The translations under genes were made by a program, and so were the position numbers. Below the pieces are notes generated by a model. The model was given only the letters and a program-made list of their open reading frames with translations, was not told where the DNA came from and did not search any database. Positions 11,812 through 24,014 of a stretch of 64,000 nucleotides of DNA are shown here, piece after piece (the first letter of the stretch is position 1; each line of letters begins with the position of its first letter). This stretch comes from Dichomitus squalens LYAD-421 SS1. Taxonomy: Eukaryota > Basidiomycota > Agaricomycetes > Polyporales > Polyporaceae. The DNA is taken from NCBI RefSeq assembly GCF_000275845.1, contig NW_006766885.1, positions 198,436 through 262,435 of the forward strand, read 5' to 3'.

Positions 11812-13876
11812 TCAGATACAGATGGTTGCGCGCCCCGCGGGAGTCCAGGCCTTGCCAAGTGCGAGGAAGAGTGATATGCAGAGGACGACGACGCCGAAAG
11901 ACGCGCATGCGACCGCGGGCAGCTTTGAGCGCGAGTACCAAGGTTCGTGGGGCGCCGAGAGCTTGATGTAGCACGTTGCTGGGAAGATGAACGCGAGCGC
12001 GGTTGCGGACACTCCGCCTGTTATTTCGAGCATGACGCCGAGATCGCAGGTAACGAGGGCAACTGGTGTGGGGACAGCCGATGTCAGATGATGTAGTACA
12101 GGAGATGCGCCACGAACACGTACTGATCATGGAGGAACAAAGGATAGAGGTGGTAAAGAAGACGTGACGTTGCATGTGGAACGGCTCGCGGTCGAAAAAG
12201 TATTGCTCGATCACCTCTCGACAGACAAACAGCTCCAGGGGGAGCGTCGTGAACATGTTGAGTCCAAAGCAGAATCTCGCAACATTGATTAAGGTATCAT
12301 TCTAGATAGAATCGAAGTCAGCTAATCTGTACAAGAATGAGAGACCTCAGCGAAGAAACTCACAAACCCGAAGTTGTTCAGTATGTTGCCTTGCGTCTTG
12401 TCCGTGAAGACGATGTATGCAGATATCGCTAGCGTGCAACAAGCGACTAGGGAGATCGCCGTCGAGATATGCGTGACCTTGTTGAACCGATCCAATGTTG
12501 GTGTGCGCAAGCTCCCATATATCAATAGCGAGTTATGGTGGCAGACAAAAGCGAAGCTGATGACGCCAATAGCCTGAAATACCCCGTCACCCAGAAATGT
12601 CCAACGTGCATTGGGGTTGCCCTTCAACTCCTCGGGTACGTGGGGGCCCTCTATGAGAACGGAGGTGACGATGATGAGCATGCCTATCAGTGCCAATCCG
12701 GATGCGCGCGACAGCTTGTGGATATCACGGTAGAGGGAGAGCGGGTAGGAGACGCATATTGTACAGAGAGCGATAACGAATTGCCGGTTGGCGAGGAGGT
12801 TCAGGACGGGGACACGGTATAGGTTGGGAAATACTGAGCGAATGACATGGGGTATTGTATCACCTGTTTGAAGTGAACATATGCCCATTGGCAGCTTTGC
12901 AAAACAAGAGTCACGTACCGATGATGATACCAAAAGCACACATGCCTCCGAACGCAAATGCGAACTGAAAGAATGACACTGCAGCTCGGCCGCTTGAACC
13001 AAAACAGTGATTCATGATTCCGATGTACGAGTTCTGACCGCTCAGCTTCGCATTGAGCACAATCAAACGAATGGTCCAGTCGGTGACACCGCACAGGACG
13101 ACCAGCAGGACGAGCCCAACGAAGAAACCGGCTTGGCGAACAGCGTATGGGAGACCTGACACTCCGCGTTAGAGTAACTGTTAACCCCGAAGCATTCGAA
13201 GCATACCAATGATGCCTGCTCCTAGTATTGAATTGGCCATATTCGCTACAGAATCTAGCAGGCCTCCGCCTGCAAGCCTCTTCGCGGCCAACTCCTCCAG
13301 GTCAATCCTTGGTTCCGAGTATGCGTCCTCCGGGCTGTCGATACTACGCCTGATAGCCGAGGCATCCAACAATCCGACCAACAGTGGCATTGACTGTTCG
13401 CCTCTCCGACCACTCGTGCGGGGAGATCGTCCGTCCTGCCTGCTGGAGTGGAGCTGCGAGAGCGCAACGCCATCGAGTTCGTCATCATCCAGGTCGAATT
13501 CTGCAGCAGCACCAATGGTTACACATGGGGTCGTAGATTGACCACTGTACCAGAAGACTTACTCACCGGTCTCGCGGCTTTGAGATGTTGATCGTAGAGG
13601 AGGTAAAATCACCTGCACGTCCTCCTGGAACCGGACGGTGTGACCGGGCTTGCCTCCGCCCACATACGTATCCCCGTCCATATCCCCGTCACTGAGTAGC
13701 TCCTCGTCGCCATCATCGCTTCCATCCTCCACGGAAAAGAGAATCTGGCCATTTGACCGCGCGGAAGAAGGGCCGTTGCTAGAACTTGGGACATCCTCCT
13801 CAGAGTCGTGGAGTAACGGCTGGCTCAAGCCACCTTCTTCGTCCCGGCCGCGCGTTTTGCTAGTTCTACCAAGCAT
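11812..13876 (-). CDS. AVT/SLC38-type amino acid transporter
   Basis: Six exons on the minus strand, 13876-13567, 13500-13207, 13155-12919, 12863-12364, 12301-12124 and 12062-11812, give 589 residues in uninterrupted phase. The first 200 residues are acidic and serine-rich with no membrane segments (for example EDGSDDGDEELLSDGDMDGD). The transporter core follows with the family signature NMANSILGAGIIGLPYAV, then about ten more hydrophobic segments, including LVLLVVLCGVTDW and GVISFAFVCHHNSLLIY. Members export or import neutral amino acids at the vacuole or plasma membrane by proton coupling. The long cytosolic N-terminus resembles fungal vacuolar AVT proteins. Exact substrate and membrane are inferred. 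Confidence 0.9.
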
Positions 13877-14152
13877 GAGTCGAGATCATAGGACGTCCTG
13901 AGACGACTTAGAGTAGCAGGGGCAGCGTGGCACGGCTGAAAGAGCGTGAGCAAGCCGAGAACGCGCCGTGCGAGCTCCGGGCATGCTGAGCATGTACTGG
14001 CCCCCGCCGTGCGCGGCAAATCGAGTCCGCGACTCCCGGTTCAACCACCATAATCAAGCCTTTGTCTGTGGTTCAAGCTCGGGATGGCTATTGCACATGT
14101 ATGTACACGGTGACCATCCCAATCAGTGAACTAATTGGACAAGCAGGCTGCC

Positions 14153-15407
14153 ATGTTTCCCGCCGAGATCCTTGACCACATCCTCGATCATCTACACGAT
14201 GATTACAAGGCCCTAGGGGTGTGTGCTCTTGCTGGACGTGCCCTCCTCCCAACCTCTCGGTACCATCGATTCAATGGTCTTTACGTCGACCGTTATCATG
14301 CAGGAATTCTGCAAGCGTTTCTTGTGGAGGCCCCGGACCTCGCGATGTCGATGTCTGCCTTGACGTATCAGCCTTTCAGCATGTTCCGCATGGGCTATCA
14401 CGAAGACGCCGCAGACGTGACGGAGGATCTGCTTCGACTCTTGCCCAATCTCACCGACATCCGCATTCCAGCTCCGGCCTTACCTTATCTTGCGCAGTTC
14501 CGCTCCCAGTTGACACATCTGCGGCTCTTCGAAGTATGGGTTTCAACGCGCCGGGAATTGCTTGCAGGACTCTCGTTGTTTACCGAATTACAAGAGCTTG
14601 AACTGTGCGACCCAGCGCCGTGGATCCGTAGTGACGAGGATATCGAGGACGCACTTGACCCTCCCGCGCCTCATGTCCGCACCGTCTCCTTTTGGAATTC
14701 GACTTGTCCCCGCATCATCACCGGATGGTTTGATTCGCAAGGAATAACTCCACTCCTATACCGTGCCAAGCTCACGATACAAGCTCGTGCCAGTGCGTCG
14801 GCCTTTGTCCACCAATCTTGCGTGCTCGCACCCTTGGCTCAGGAACTGGAGGTGGTGTTCGCACCTAATGGCACCATGCAAGGTGCGCTCGTTCACATAC
14901 GACTTCGACGTCCATTGCCTCTCACGCGGAGCTCCAGATGCTTTACAGGATACAGATCTGACTCTCGAGAGGTATTCCATTATCCACTCTTGCACCCTTC
15001 GTTTCAGGTTCTCTGAGATGTGCGTGGCGGAGAACAAATCGTTGTCGTGGATACCAAAGATCCTTGGCCAATTGTCGTCTGACTCTCTCCGGTCGCTCAC
15101 GATCTCGTTGGTTGTCGACAACGTCGAAGACCTCCGGTCGCTCATGTCCGAATGCGCGGTTCGGGTCCTCACTACTGCCTATTTCGACGACATGCGAGCC
15201 CTAGACTGGGCTGCGATAGGGCAGGCGCTCAGTTCGGAACGTCTTAGAGGTCTGCGGAAGGTGGTGTTGGAAGGCCGCGGGAGTCGATCTTTGCTGGAGG
15301 ACCACATCAGGCTCAATTGTCCTGCGCTGCATTCACGTCGTATACTGACATTACACGCGGTCGCGAAGAGCCCCATCTGGGCCGAATTACGGCCGCATCC
15401 ATATTAG
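14153..15407 (+). CDS. F-box-like/leucine-rich hypothetical protein
   Basis: Two exons, 14153-14882 and 14938-15407 (55-nt intron, donor phase 1), give 399 residues. The start is the first ATG after an in-frame TAA at 14132. The N-terminus FPAEILDHILDHLHDD matches the degenerate F-box used by many agaricomycete proteins. Leucine-rich stretches follow (LLRLLPNLTDIRIPAPAL, ELQELELCD) that could form irregular LRR-type repeats. Such proteins are thought to present substrates to SCF ubiquitin ligases, but the F-box is weak here. The intron restores a frame that otherwise looks frameshifted. No specific function can be assigned. Confidence 0.72.
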
Positions 15408-16614
15408 CCCGTTTCCGACAGATCCTCCGTAATTTGAAACAGCACTTGAATGCCTGCCCCTTACTTAGGTGGAGATCTGTCAATGTACCAGATCGTAGTG
15501 ATTCAAGAACAGGATGGACGCCAGCGACTGTGTTTGATTCATTTGGACCATCATAAACTTATATGAAAGCTTCGCCTCATGCGGACGTGAGATGTTTGGG
15601 AGCCACTTCTCATGAGGACGTCACCCAAATGACAGGTTTTGCTGTACTCACGCAGCTCGCGGATCAGGGTGTTCACACCTCACACCGTGTCAGGCAAAGC
15701 CTCAAGCTTCAATTGCCTACCCGCGGTATCACTCCTAGTAAGATGGCAGTTATGCATATGGTGACGTGCTATCGGCACGATCGGTATGGACTGACTCGCT
15801 CGATCAAAGTATGGACTGACTCGCTCGATCAAATCAGTAGCGCTTGTCAAGGGCATGAGAACTTTCCAGCGCCTCGATGCAATGGCCGTCATCCTCTCCC
15901 ATTGTAAGTATCTCATGCGAGCCTCCCAACAGCTCTTTGTCGAGTGACACCCGGCCCTTGCAAAATAACCAGCATTGTCGCCTTCACAATGGAAGGCATA
16001 CCATTGCTTCAACATGCCAGTCATCAGATATAAGGTTCGATAACTTTTGCTGAGCAATAATCAAGACTTGGACTTATCAAACGCATCCCCGCTTTGTGTG
16101 TTTCAGAGCCCCTCGTGCCACATAATGTTGGTCAGTCTACAGCATGCGGCTTTTGAGCCTGCTGCGCCACCGGCGGTCGTCCCAAAGCTCAAATATGAGG
16201 TGGGACTATTCCCTACGGAGCGTAATGCGATGCGAAGTCTGCCAATATACCGACGCTGTGGAGACCGGTGACCAACGAGTGTGAGTTCCCAGATCTATCA
16301 TTACTCGATGTGCGAGTTGTGCTTCCCACCGAACCCAGCCTATTGCGGTGTGCCTTCTGTGGTGTGGGACTGTTGGCGACGCACTGCCGCGTTGACAACC
16401 TCCTACGTCTGACGCCTGCGCAGGAAGTGCGCCGGATCGCGGCGCAGTGACTACCCGGCACTGAGATATAGCGATGGTCTCTCCCTAACAAGGTTTCGCA
16501 CCCTCTCTTGCCAGGCCCATTCCGCTCGAAGGATCTCGCCTTCCTCCTCTATAACACTCCTTGCAGCTTGCCTGAGCGGGCCCAGGCATGCAGCACTGAT
16601 CTCAGGAGACGAAC
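15408..16614. other. 1.2 kb spacer without a supported gene
   Basis: No coding sequence with splice support was found. The stretch contains a perfect 25-bp tandem duplication (15784-15833). The 200 bases before 16615 are gene-like in composition, so the next gene may start with an exon here that could not be placed. Confidence 0.5.
15784..15833. repeat. Perfect 25-bp tandem duplication
   Basis: Two identical adjacent 25-bp units, each containing GGACTGACTCGCTCGATC, occupy 15784-15808 and 15809-15833. Perfect identity suggests a recent slippage event. It is not within a supported gene. Confidence 0.9.
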
Positions 16615-19600
16615 ATGTGCCGGACGTCCGTCTGTCGATTTCTTTTGGGTTCTCGTAGCAACCCTGGTACCCCGAAAACACAATGGGGCTCGGATGTAGC
16701 GGAAGCCAATGGCTCTGGCCCATCTTCAGCAACCACGAATGCTGAAGCGTTTCCGGATTCGGATCATGATGGCACGGAGGTCAAAGCGGAGGATATGGAC
16801 AGTGGTAGCGGTGACATAAGCGCCGAAGCAAAGCGGGAGTCCATCTCTTTTAATCGAGACACCCTTCTTTCAGACACCTTCTCCACGACCTCTGACATCT
16901 GCCAGACACACTTTCTTGCCACCTCGCTGCCATTCAACTCTACCTCGTTCCTCGCTGCATACTTGTTCAGCTTGCGCGAACATAGCCTCAACCACACCCT
17001 CCTGCCCATAGGCTCCTATCATCCCGAATCCGTGGACAGACCACCGCCACACCCTGTCATCTCACCCATCCGTCATAGTCTTGGGCTCGACCCCGAGGCG
17101 CTCAAAGTCATACCTTCCTTGCAGCCGGGCACCGCGGAAGAAGAGCGGGCGCGTCGTCGCGAGGTTATGTCGTTACAAGAGAAGTTCGACATCCCCAAAC
17201 TCCTGCAGCAGGTCGACGCGGCCCGGGAACCGTCTCGCGCTACGATAGCCTCCACTCACTCTCGTACCAAGAGAACAGACGATGAGAGGCTTGCCCGACA
17301 ACGCGACAAATCCGTTCCTCGTTCCCGCTCCTCAGCGCAACTCAGAGGACAAAGCACTCGGCCCCGCCGTGAGGAGGCCGTCAAGTGCACAGTGACGCCC
17401 GTGTCGTGGGGTAACCCCTTGGCGCCCCCACCATCCTTGAACGCGTCCACCGCTAGCCTCTCCCCTAACGTCGCGTCGACTGTGCCCCCCTCGTCAACCA
17501 CCGTCTCTGAACGAGCGCGAACAGTACTCCCAAAGCAGTCCTCCAAGTCCCTTATGTCGAGCTCCGACATGAATAAGCAGGAGCGAGCACCGAGCATCTC
17601 TGCGTCCTCTTCTCATGCGTCACGCATACTCGCAACGGGCAGTCGGCCGCGAACCAGTGGCACCACATCGCCTCTAGAGTCCGGTGTGCCCGTCGAGCTT
17701 CTTAGCTTGGAGGAGCTGAGGAAGAAGGGTTTGGAGAGTATGGACTCGTGCATTGCCCGTGCGGAGGAGCTAGGGAGGCGCGTGCGGGATACTACGTACC
17801 CTTCAAGGAAGGAGATCTACGAGAAGCTAGTCAGGGTCAGTGCCATATCTCTGTTCCATCTGTGTTTAACTGGATGCCTGACGTTTCGTCAACATAGGAG
17901 GGAAAGATTTCAAGTCGGATCGAGCGACCCATCATCCCGTCGGATCACTCCCCGAAAGATGCAGAGAGAGTAACAAGCTACGAAGGGAGGTTGCATTCCA
18001 AGCGACCCACGGATCGAGTGGGTTCTGACGTATCATACGGTATCAACGGTGGGATATTGATGCAACTCGTTCAGACGTCCAATGAACGGTCTACAGAAAG
18101 CTTGGCGCAAACGATAGATTCTTCACGTAGCCGAAGTCGATCACGTCCTTCTACGGTCGAATCGACACATAGTGGCAGGCATCTCCGCGACGGGCAGTCG
18201 ACAGCGGTGACTCACCAGAAATCGGCTCAACCTAGGAAGGAGCCCTCACGAATTGGAAGCGGCGGCAGCGACTTACCAGCTCAGCAAGCTTCCTCTCCAG
18301 CTCGCGATGTTCGTACGCGCCACAGGCCTACTCGTTCCCGTCCCAACCCGACATTGTCGGGTTCCACCTACCCCCACACGTCTCCTGAGAACACTGCTCG
18401 CGATTCTGGCTTCTCCACGCGCACTGAGGGTCACGCTGATAGGACCGCCCGCTCGTCTAAGCGATCTGGCGTATCCACAGGAGCCTCGTCGAAGTCCTCA
18501 GTCACGCGTCCCTATCGAGAAGAATCTGGAACGTCTGACTCCAAATCGTTTGCGTCGCTCAGCTTGGATCACGCCTCCATACAATCTAGTCAGTCAGGGT
18601 CACTTTCGTCGGACCCCGGAGATAGATTGTCGGTACGTACTTCAATGGTCAACCTCCAAGCAGCTATCCGTAATGGACTGACCGTAGTCCCTGCAGCCGA
18701 CCAATCACCGCTCCTCCCATCGCTTCCAATTTTCACAACCTCCAACTGTTCAATTCGCCACCAGCACCGCTAGGCACTCACGTTCCACACGGAAAGCTTC
18801 TCGTAGTGGCCAGGATGTCATAGAGTCAAAGGTCGAGTCAGAGAAGGCGACGACGCAGTTCGGGGAGGAGACTCCATTCGAGGACACTGACTCTCACGCG
18901 GGAAGTGACAGTGAAGAACAGGATCGCAGATGGTCTACAATCGCCATCGTCTCTGACGCTTCCCCCATCTGGGAGGGCTCCCAATGGACGTCGCAGGATG
19001 CCGAAGAGGAGGATTCCGAATTTGAGAGCTCCATGACAGGAGAAACTCCCCGGACGGCTCGTGACACAGCCTTCTCCGACCTTCAGGCTTCCGAGGAGAC
19101 AGTGCTCGGGTCTAGAGCAGCGACTGCTTCGGAACGTGACATGGCCCCGAGCTTCCCGTCCAGCACCAGACCTGCCGCCGTGGCTCAGGCAACGGACTTC
19201 AACTCTTCCTCTGAGGAGAGTGACTGGCTGGCCAAACCGAGGCCGGCCGAAATCCGAGTATTCGCCCAGTCGAGCAACGCGTCCTTCACTCGCTCCCAGC
19301 GGTCGTCCGGCATTAGTTACGCTACCGCGAAGGAACCTTCATCTGTGGGCCGTGACCCTCCCGAGTCGCCTGTTACTCCCCGAGCTCCATGCAATCCGCC
19401 TCGCAACGAACCTGAGACACCCCTGCTTCATTGTGACTTCGGGTCTATCGTGGGCGACAACACTTTCAGTATCGTGTCCGAACAAGTCTTCGATTTCGAC
19501 TCCTACAGCTTATTCGCCAGCTTGTTGAGGCCTCCCCCAACCATTCCAGGAGAGGTTGCTCCTGACCACGTAGAGGTCACTACTACACCTCCTGTTGCCC

Positions 19601-20262
19601 CGCGGAAATTTCTGAGGGGACGGATCGAGCCCGTCTGGAGGGAGCCTCCGGTAGAGCCGACGCCAGTGGATCATGCAGGAACCAGCATCAGGGCAGCAAT
19701 CACGGCCGAGGCTTCGAGCGAAGAAAGCCTGTCACAATCTGATACGTCCGATTTGGACCACAAGTCGGTGCGGCTCACGATCTTCCCCAACGCGTCCGAT
19801 ACGACCTTTGCGACATCTTCGGGCTCTGGCTTGTCGCATGGGAAGCCGCTCTCCTCTACAAGGCAATCTTCCGTGCCGAAAGAACAGGACGATGACAGCG
19901 ACGAGGACGACCCATTTAAGGATCCGCCATCTTACGATAGTGTCGTGTCATCTCGCAGGCGCGTTCAGAGCGATGCGAGAGCTCACAAGCCCCGACTCTT
20001 GCTGGACAGGCGCTTACGAGAGAGTTACGTCGAGAAAGTGATAGTGAGGCACGAACTCTGCGAAGCGAAACGCCAATCCCGGCCCAAGGAAGCTGAAGCT
20101 GAAGCAGGTCGCGGTAGGAAGCCGGGAATCTTAGGCAATCTCAAGCGCTGGAATCCATTTGGCTCTAAGAAGGATGCATCGGCGAAGAACAGGCTCGGAC
20201 CCCGCAGTGGCCCTTCTACCGTTCACTGGCGGCCGACTGCCCGCCCCGGACTTCCTGAGTGA
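16615..20262 (+). CDS. Large serine-rich low-complexity protein, function unknown
   Basis: Exons 16615-17835, 17898-18632 and 18688-20262 (introns of 62 and 55 nt) give about 1176 residues. The first ATG is uncertain and could be internal. The protein is rich in Ser, Thr, Arg and Pro with few hydrophobic stretches, so it is probably mostly disordered. More conserved-looking pieces are a block near residues 95-150 (AAYLFSLREHSLNHTLLPIG) and a short helix-like segment near residue 370 (LEELRKKGLESMDSCIARAE). An acidic patch leads into DPPSYDSV, a PPxY motif that could bind WW domains such as those of Rsp5-type ubiquitin ligases. The basic C-terminus ends in a Trp/Pro-rich tail. I do not recognise a family. 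It could be a scaffold or cytoskeletal regulator, but that is a guess. Confidence 0.75.
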
Positions 20263-20742
20263 GCCTTTCACGCCGCTTCCACATTGCGTAGGTCATCAGT
20301 ATGAGTTTCTGTCTCCCTCTTGGGTCTCTTTGCTTGTTGAATTATTATATCTTGCCGCAGACTTGAGTTCTTCTCTCAACATCATTCTAGCATCTTGTAG
20401 CTCTGATTTCGTCCCTTACTGTACAATCATCTCGATGTCTCCGTTGTTGTATCCTTGTCCACCCTATGCCTCATATATGCCCTTATGACCATGACCATAT
20501 GATTTATGCCATTTATGTCCTCAACGTTCGTCTCTGGGACGCTTGTGTATCTTCCATTGTATTCGGTGTATCGTATCATCGCCTTGTTATCTGCCCTGAC
20601 ACAGATTTTACACCGCATCGTTCACCAGTTGTACATGGAAGCCGTGAGAAGATGTATACGTAGACATATCGTCAAGGTACGACCTCCATAGAAATTATAC
20701 TAGTAAATGCAGCACGAAATGAACAAACATAGCAGACGTCTA
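20263..20742. other. Convergent 3' spacer
   Basis: 480 bp between the stop codons of the serine-rich gene (plus) and NAR1 (minus). The sequence is pyrimidine- and AT-richer than its neighbours, as expected for 3' untranslated regions. No gene or repeat was recognised. Confidence 0.6.
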
Positions 20743-22872
20743 TTACCACTTGACAGCCAGCCCAACAACCTCGCTCTCCACTGCCCTATACTGGGTGCGG
20801 AACAGCCGCTGTCGTCTGGCCTCTGCGTCCCCATCCAGTTTCGTGGACCACCCGACCGGCCCCCCCGTTGGTTCGACCGGCTTCGTGAGTTCTGCAAGGA
20901 TTCGACCCGCGAGCTGATCGGCCGCTTCGAATGCTGAACTGATGCTCGCTGGAGAGCCGTCGACAGGTGGGGTGGGAGGAGGTGTCGGAAGCGTCCTCCA
21001 GTACGCCGCCTCGACCTTCTTCGTCCATTCCCGATCTCCCCACTTAGGGCCGACAGGTGCTGCAGGTAGCGTTTCATCGGCGTCGAACTTGACACCTGCC
21101 TCTGACCAATTTCGCGAAAAGCCCTCTTCGTCGGCGTCCTTCGCAGGTTGCACGGCGCGCAGCTGCCCTCCTCCATTCACACATCCGCTCGGACACGCCA
21201 TGACCTCGACGTAGTCATAGCCCCTGTCCTCCTGCGCTGCGCTACCGGCCGCATCCTTCCGTACGGCCCGTCCACGTGCACGCAGACCGGCCAGCCTGCC
21301 GGCTGCTCCTCTGCCGACTTGGACACCACTGTCACGCCCAACCTTGCGAACAACGTTCTGCAGGTTGCGGAAACCGTAGCACTTCGCCCCGCGGAAGACG
21401 ACTTGGCCAGTCTCCCGATTCGTGACCGTGTACTCCTCGTAGTCCGCCGTGCGTACCGTCTTCGTTGTCACCTCGAATACATCGGGGTTTGAAGACGACG
21501 AGGTGAGGGTGGAAATGATTGAATGAAGGTACGATCCAGAGCTCGTGCCAGGGTGCATGAGCAGCTCCGGGAACGCGAGATCCGCGGATAACATCCCTGG
21601 ATCCGAACGTTGATCATCCACGGTCCCGAACATAGCACCGCGAGAAAACGACGTGAGACGGGGCACGTTCTCGTCTGATACAGGAATGGATAGATCCCAG
21701 CCTTTCTCTTGCATCAGGAGCTGTAGCTCGCCCGTAGTGATCACGCAGTCAACATCGCGTGTCGCGTACGCTTCGTTGTAGAAGTCCTGCCGCGAAGCTT
21801 CGAGCTTCTTATCGTAGCATGGCATCACCGTGACGTGGTAGATCTGATCAGGCCTATAGGTGTAGTGTATCCATGCGAGGATCATCCATAACGCCCAAGA
21901 AGATGCGAGCGGGACGATCAGCACACAACTCCGACATGAGATGCATGGGGGGATGGGAGATGAACACACGTTTTTCCCCACTTTGCTCCGGACCATTCCT
22001 TCACGAGTGTCCCCATGACCTGCTGTGGGCTCTTCGTCCGGCTGATGAATGGCAGCATCTCGGCGTGCGTCTTCTCGGCGTAGCATACCCAGCCTGGACA
22101 TGCGCTTGCAAGCATTGGAAGCTTCCCTTCTCCGTTCTTCCGCTCGGTGAACTCCTTCGCGTGCTCCAAGAGGGTTATGTGACGGGCGAACGTAGTGTCA
22201 AAGACGTGGGCGAAGCCGAGCACCTCCTTGCAGAACGCACTTACGCGCCTAAGGACTTGGAGAAGGCTAACATTCTGTGAAGAGCTGGAGGAAATGGAAG
22301 CAGCGAGGGATGCCAGGCATTGGGGCGCGATTGAAATAACAGGGACCTTGTGATCAGGAGATGAATGGGGTGGGTTGTTCTCCAGAACATTCAGAACCTC
22401 GGCATGGGATTGCATGGTAATGAGGACAGACTCCGCAGAGGTAATGCAGCCGCTATAGACCTGGTCAGCCTTTTACAATAGCATAGATATACGCATAGAA
22501 CGCACCTGCACGCGAGACAATCATTCAGACTGATCTCTGCTGTGGTCAGCTTCTGCTTCCCGGCTGTCTGTCCCGCGGTAGGTGCGTTCGTCGAGACTTC
22601 GTAGTAGGACCCGCTCGAATCGACTTGGATTTGGGTCTTCCATCAACACATTTAGTCGTTTGAGATGAACAGGATGCAAAGTAGACACATACAGCAGCCG
22701 CGCCCGCATCCTGAGGTTCTGGTTTGTTCGTCTGCTCTACGGGTTTGATGCAGGCTTGTGATGGCGTTATGAAGTCATTGAGGTCGGTGAGCGTCTGACA
22801 TCAGTTAATCAGCATTCCTCTGACCGAGATAGCTCATCTTATATAACATACCAAGGCTCCTGAAAACGCCAT
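20743..22872 (-). CDS. NAR1: Cytosolic Fe-S cluster assembly factor NAR1
   Basis: Five exons on the minus strand, 22872-22852 (21 nt), 22794-22693, 22636-22506, 22452-21970 and 21853-20743, give 615 residues. This hydrogenase-like protein bridges early and late parts of the cytosolic iron-sulfur assembly pathway. The N-terminal cluster ligands are visible: Cys22 in SQACIKPVE, then NDCLACSGC with Cys81, 84 and 87. The H-cluster-like cysteines follow in ACPGWVCYAEK, TVMPCYDKK and MACPSGCVNGGGQL. The start gives MAFSGALTLTDLNDF, typical of the family. The fourth intron is 116 nt; the sequence on both sides joins exactly to the family pattern GKTPDQIYHVTVMPC. Confidence 0.95.
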
Positions 22873-23077
22873 CGACAACGCGAGTGGTGAAGGAGAAAAG
22901 GGTAAGGGAGAGAGGGCAAGAGGAAGGAGCCGACGAAAAGTAGCTACCGCTGACTCAGATCTCGATTATGTACCCGGCACAGCCACCAACCGGGACGTTA
23001 CCGCTCATTTGCTCGCATGCTCCGCCAAACTACACCGTTATTAGTCTTTTTGTCTGACACTTGTTCAGTGACACGAC

Positions 23078-24014
23078 TCATCGCATACGAGTCTCGAAGA
23101 GATACAGAGCATCCAAATATTGGTATGTGCATTCAACTGTATGCACCAGTGTCCTACCAAGGCACCGTCCTCATCCCCTTGCTCAAACTCCCAGTATGAT
23201 CCACCCTCGTACGTCTTTTCATCATCCGCCAGCAGACGATAGATGACCTCTGCCCCCACTTCTGGATCCTGCGCATGCGGCAAATAACTAGTGAAAGCCG
23301 TCTTCAGCAAGCCTGGTGCACATACATAGTACCGGATCTTCGGCTTTCCCGGTAAAATCGGACTCGCGGCACTCGTTTCAGCCTCCAAGCGATTGTTTTC
23401 GGCGACTTGCATGTGTACGGTGAGGCCGTTCAGGCCGATCTTACTCGCGCCGTAGGGCACGTTTCGATTCATCTTCTTTGTCAGCGCGTTTTGGATGCTC
23501 CCGAGCCCCGAGCTGACATTGATAACCTTCGGGTCAGCGGATTTGTGAAGGAGCGGCTGGAATGCGGTGGAAATGACGGCGACGGAAGTGAGGTTGATGT
23601 TGAAGATGTCGCTGTAAGTTGCGCGAATGGCGGATGATGGGAGGTCGTCCTCAGGAGTGCGCGTGAGGACGCCAGCGTTGTTGACTAGGACTATAATGGG
23701 GGTTCGGAGGGTAATGGGCGCTCAGAGACCTGGACGGATGGATACTCACCATCAAGTCGACCGTAGGTCTCTTCGACGTACTTCACTGCAGCCGCGATCT
23801 AATCGTCGTTGGAAACGTCGAGCTGGAGCACGTCGACGTTAGCGGTAACGCCGGCGTCCTTTATCCTCTGGACAGCTTCCTTGCCGCGATTGATGTCGCG
23901 ACTACAGAGGATGTATGTGTAGGATGGCTGTCGCAGAGCGGAGATATGAAGGGCCCAGTATCCGAGCCCCTGGTTGGCCCCGGTGACAAGCACAACTTTG
24001 GAAGCCGAAGACAT
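23078..24014 (-). pseudogene. Short-chain dehydrogenase with an in-frame stop
   Basis: Exons 24014-23750, 23690-23158 and (tentatively) 23092-23078 would encode a 270-residue SDR like fungal carbonyl reductases. The cofactor motif TGANQGLG, LVNNAGV, and the active-site serine (INVSSGLGS) with YGASK are all present. Codon 72 is TAG (23799-23801), in LQLDVSNDD*IAAAVKYVEE, where a sense codon such as TCG (Ser) would fit. No intron with usable ends removes it. The rest of the frame is undamaged, so this is a young nonsense allele, a sequencing error, or (less likely) a readthrough site. It lies 205 bp upstream of NAR1 on the same strand. Confidence 0.8.

Noticed and set aside
14883..14937. Apparent frameshift in the F-box-like gene
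   Set aside because: A 55-nt GT-AG intron from 14883 to 14937 restores the frame exactly, so no mutation is needed.
16268..16450. Cysteine-containing 60-codon frame before the serine-rich gene
   Set aside because: Does not begin with ATG, has no recognisable domain, and could not be spliced onto the next gene.
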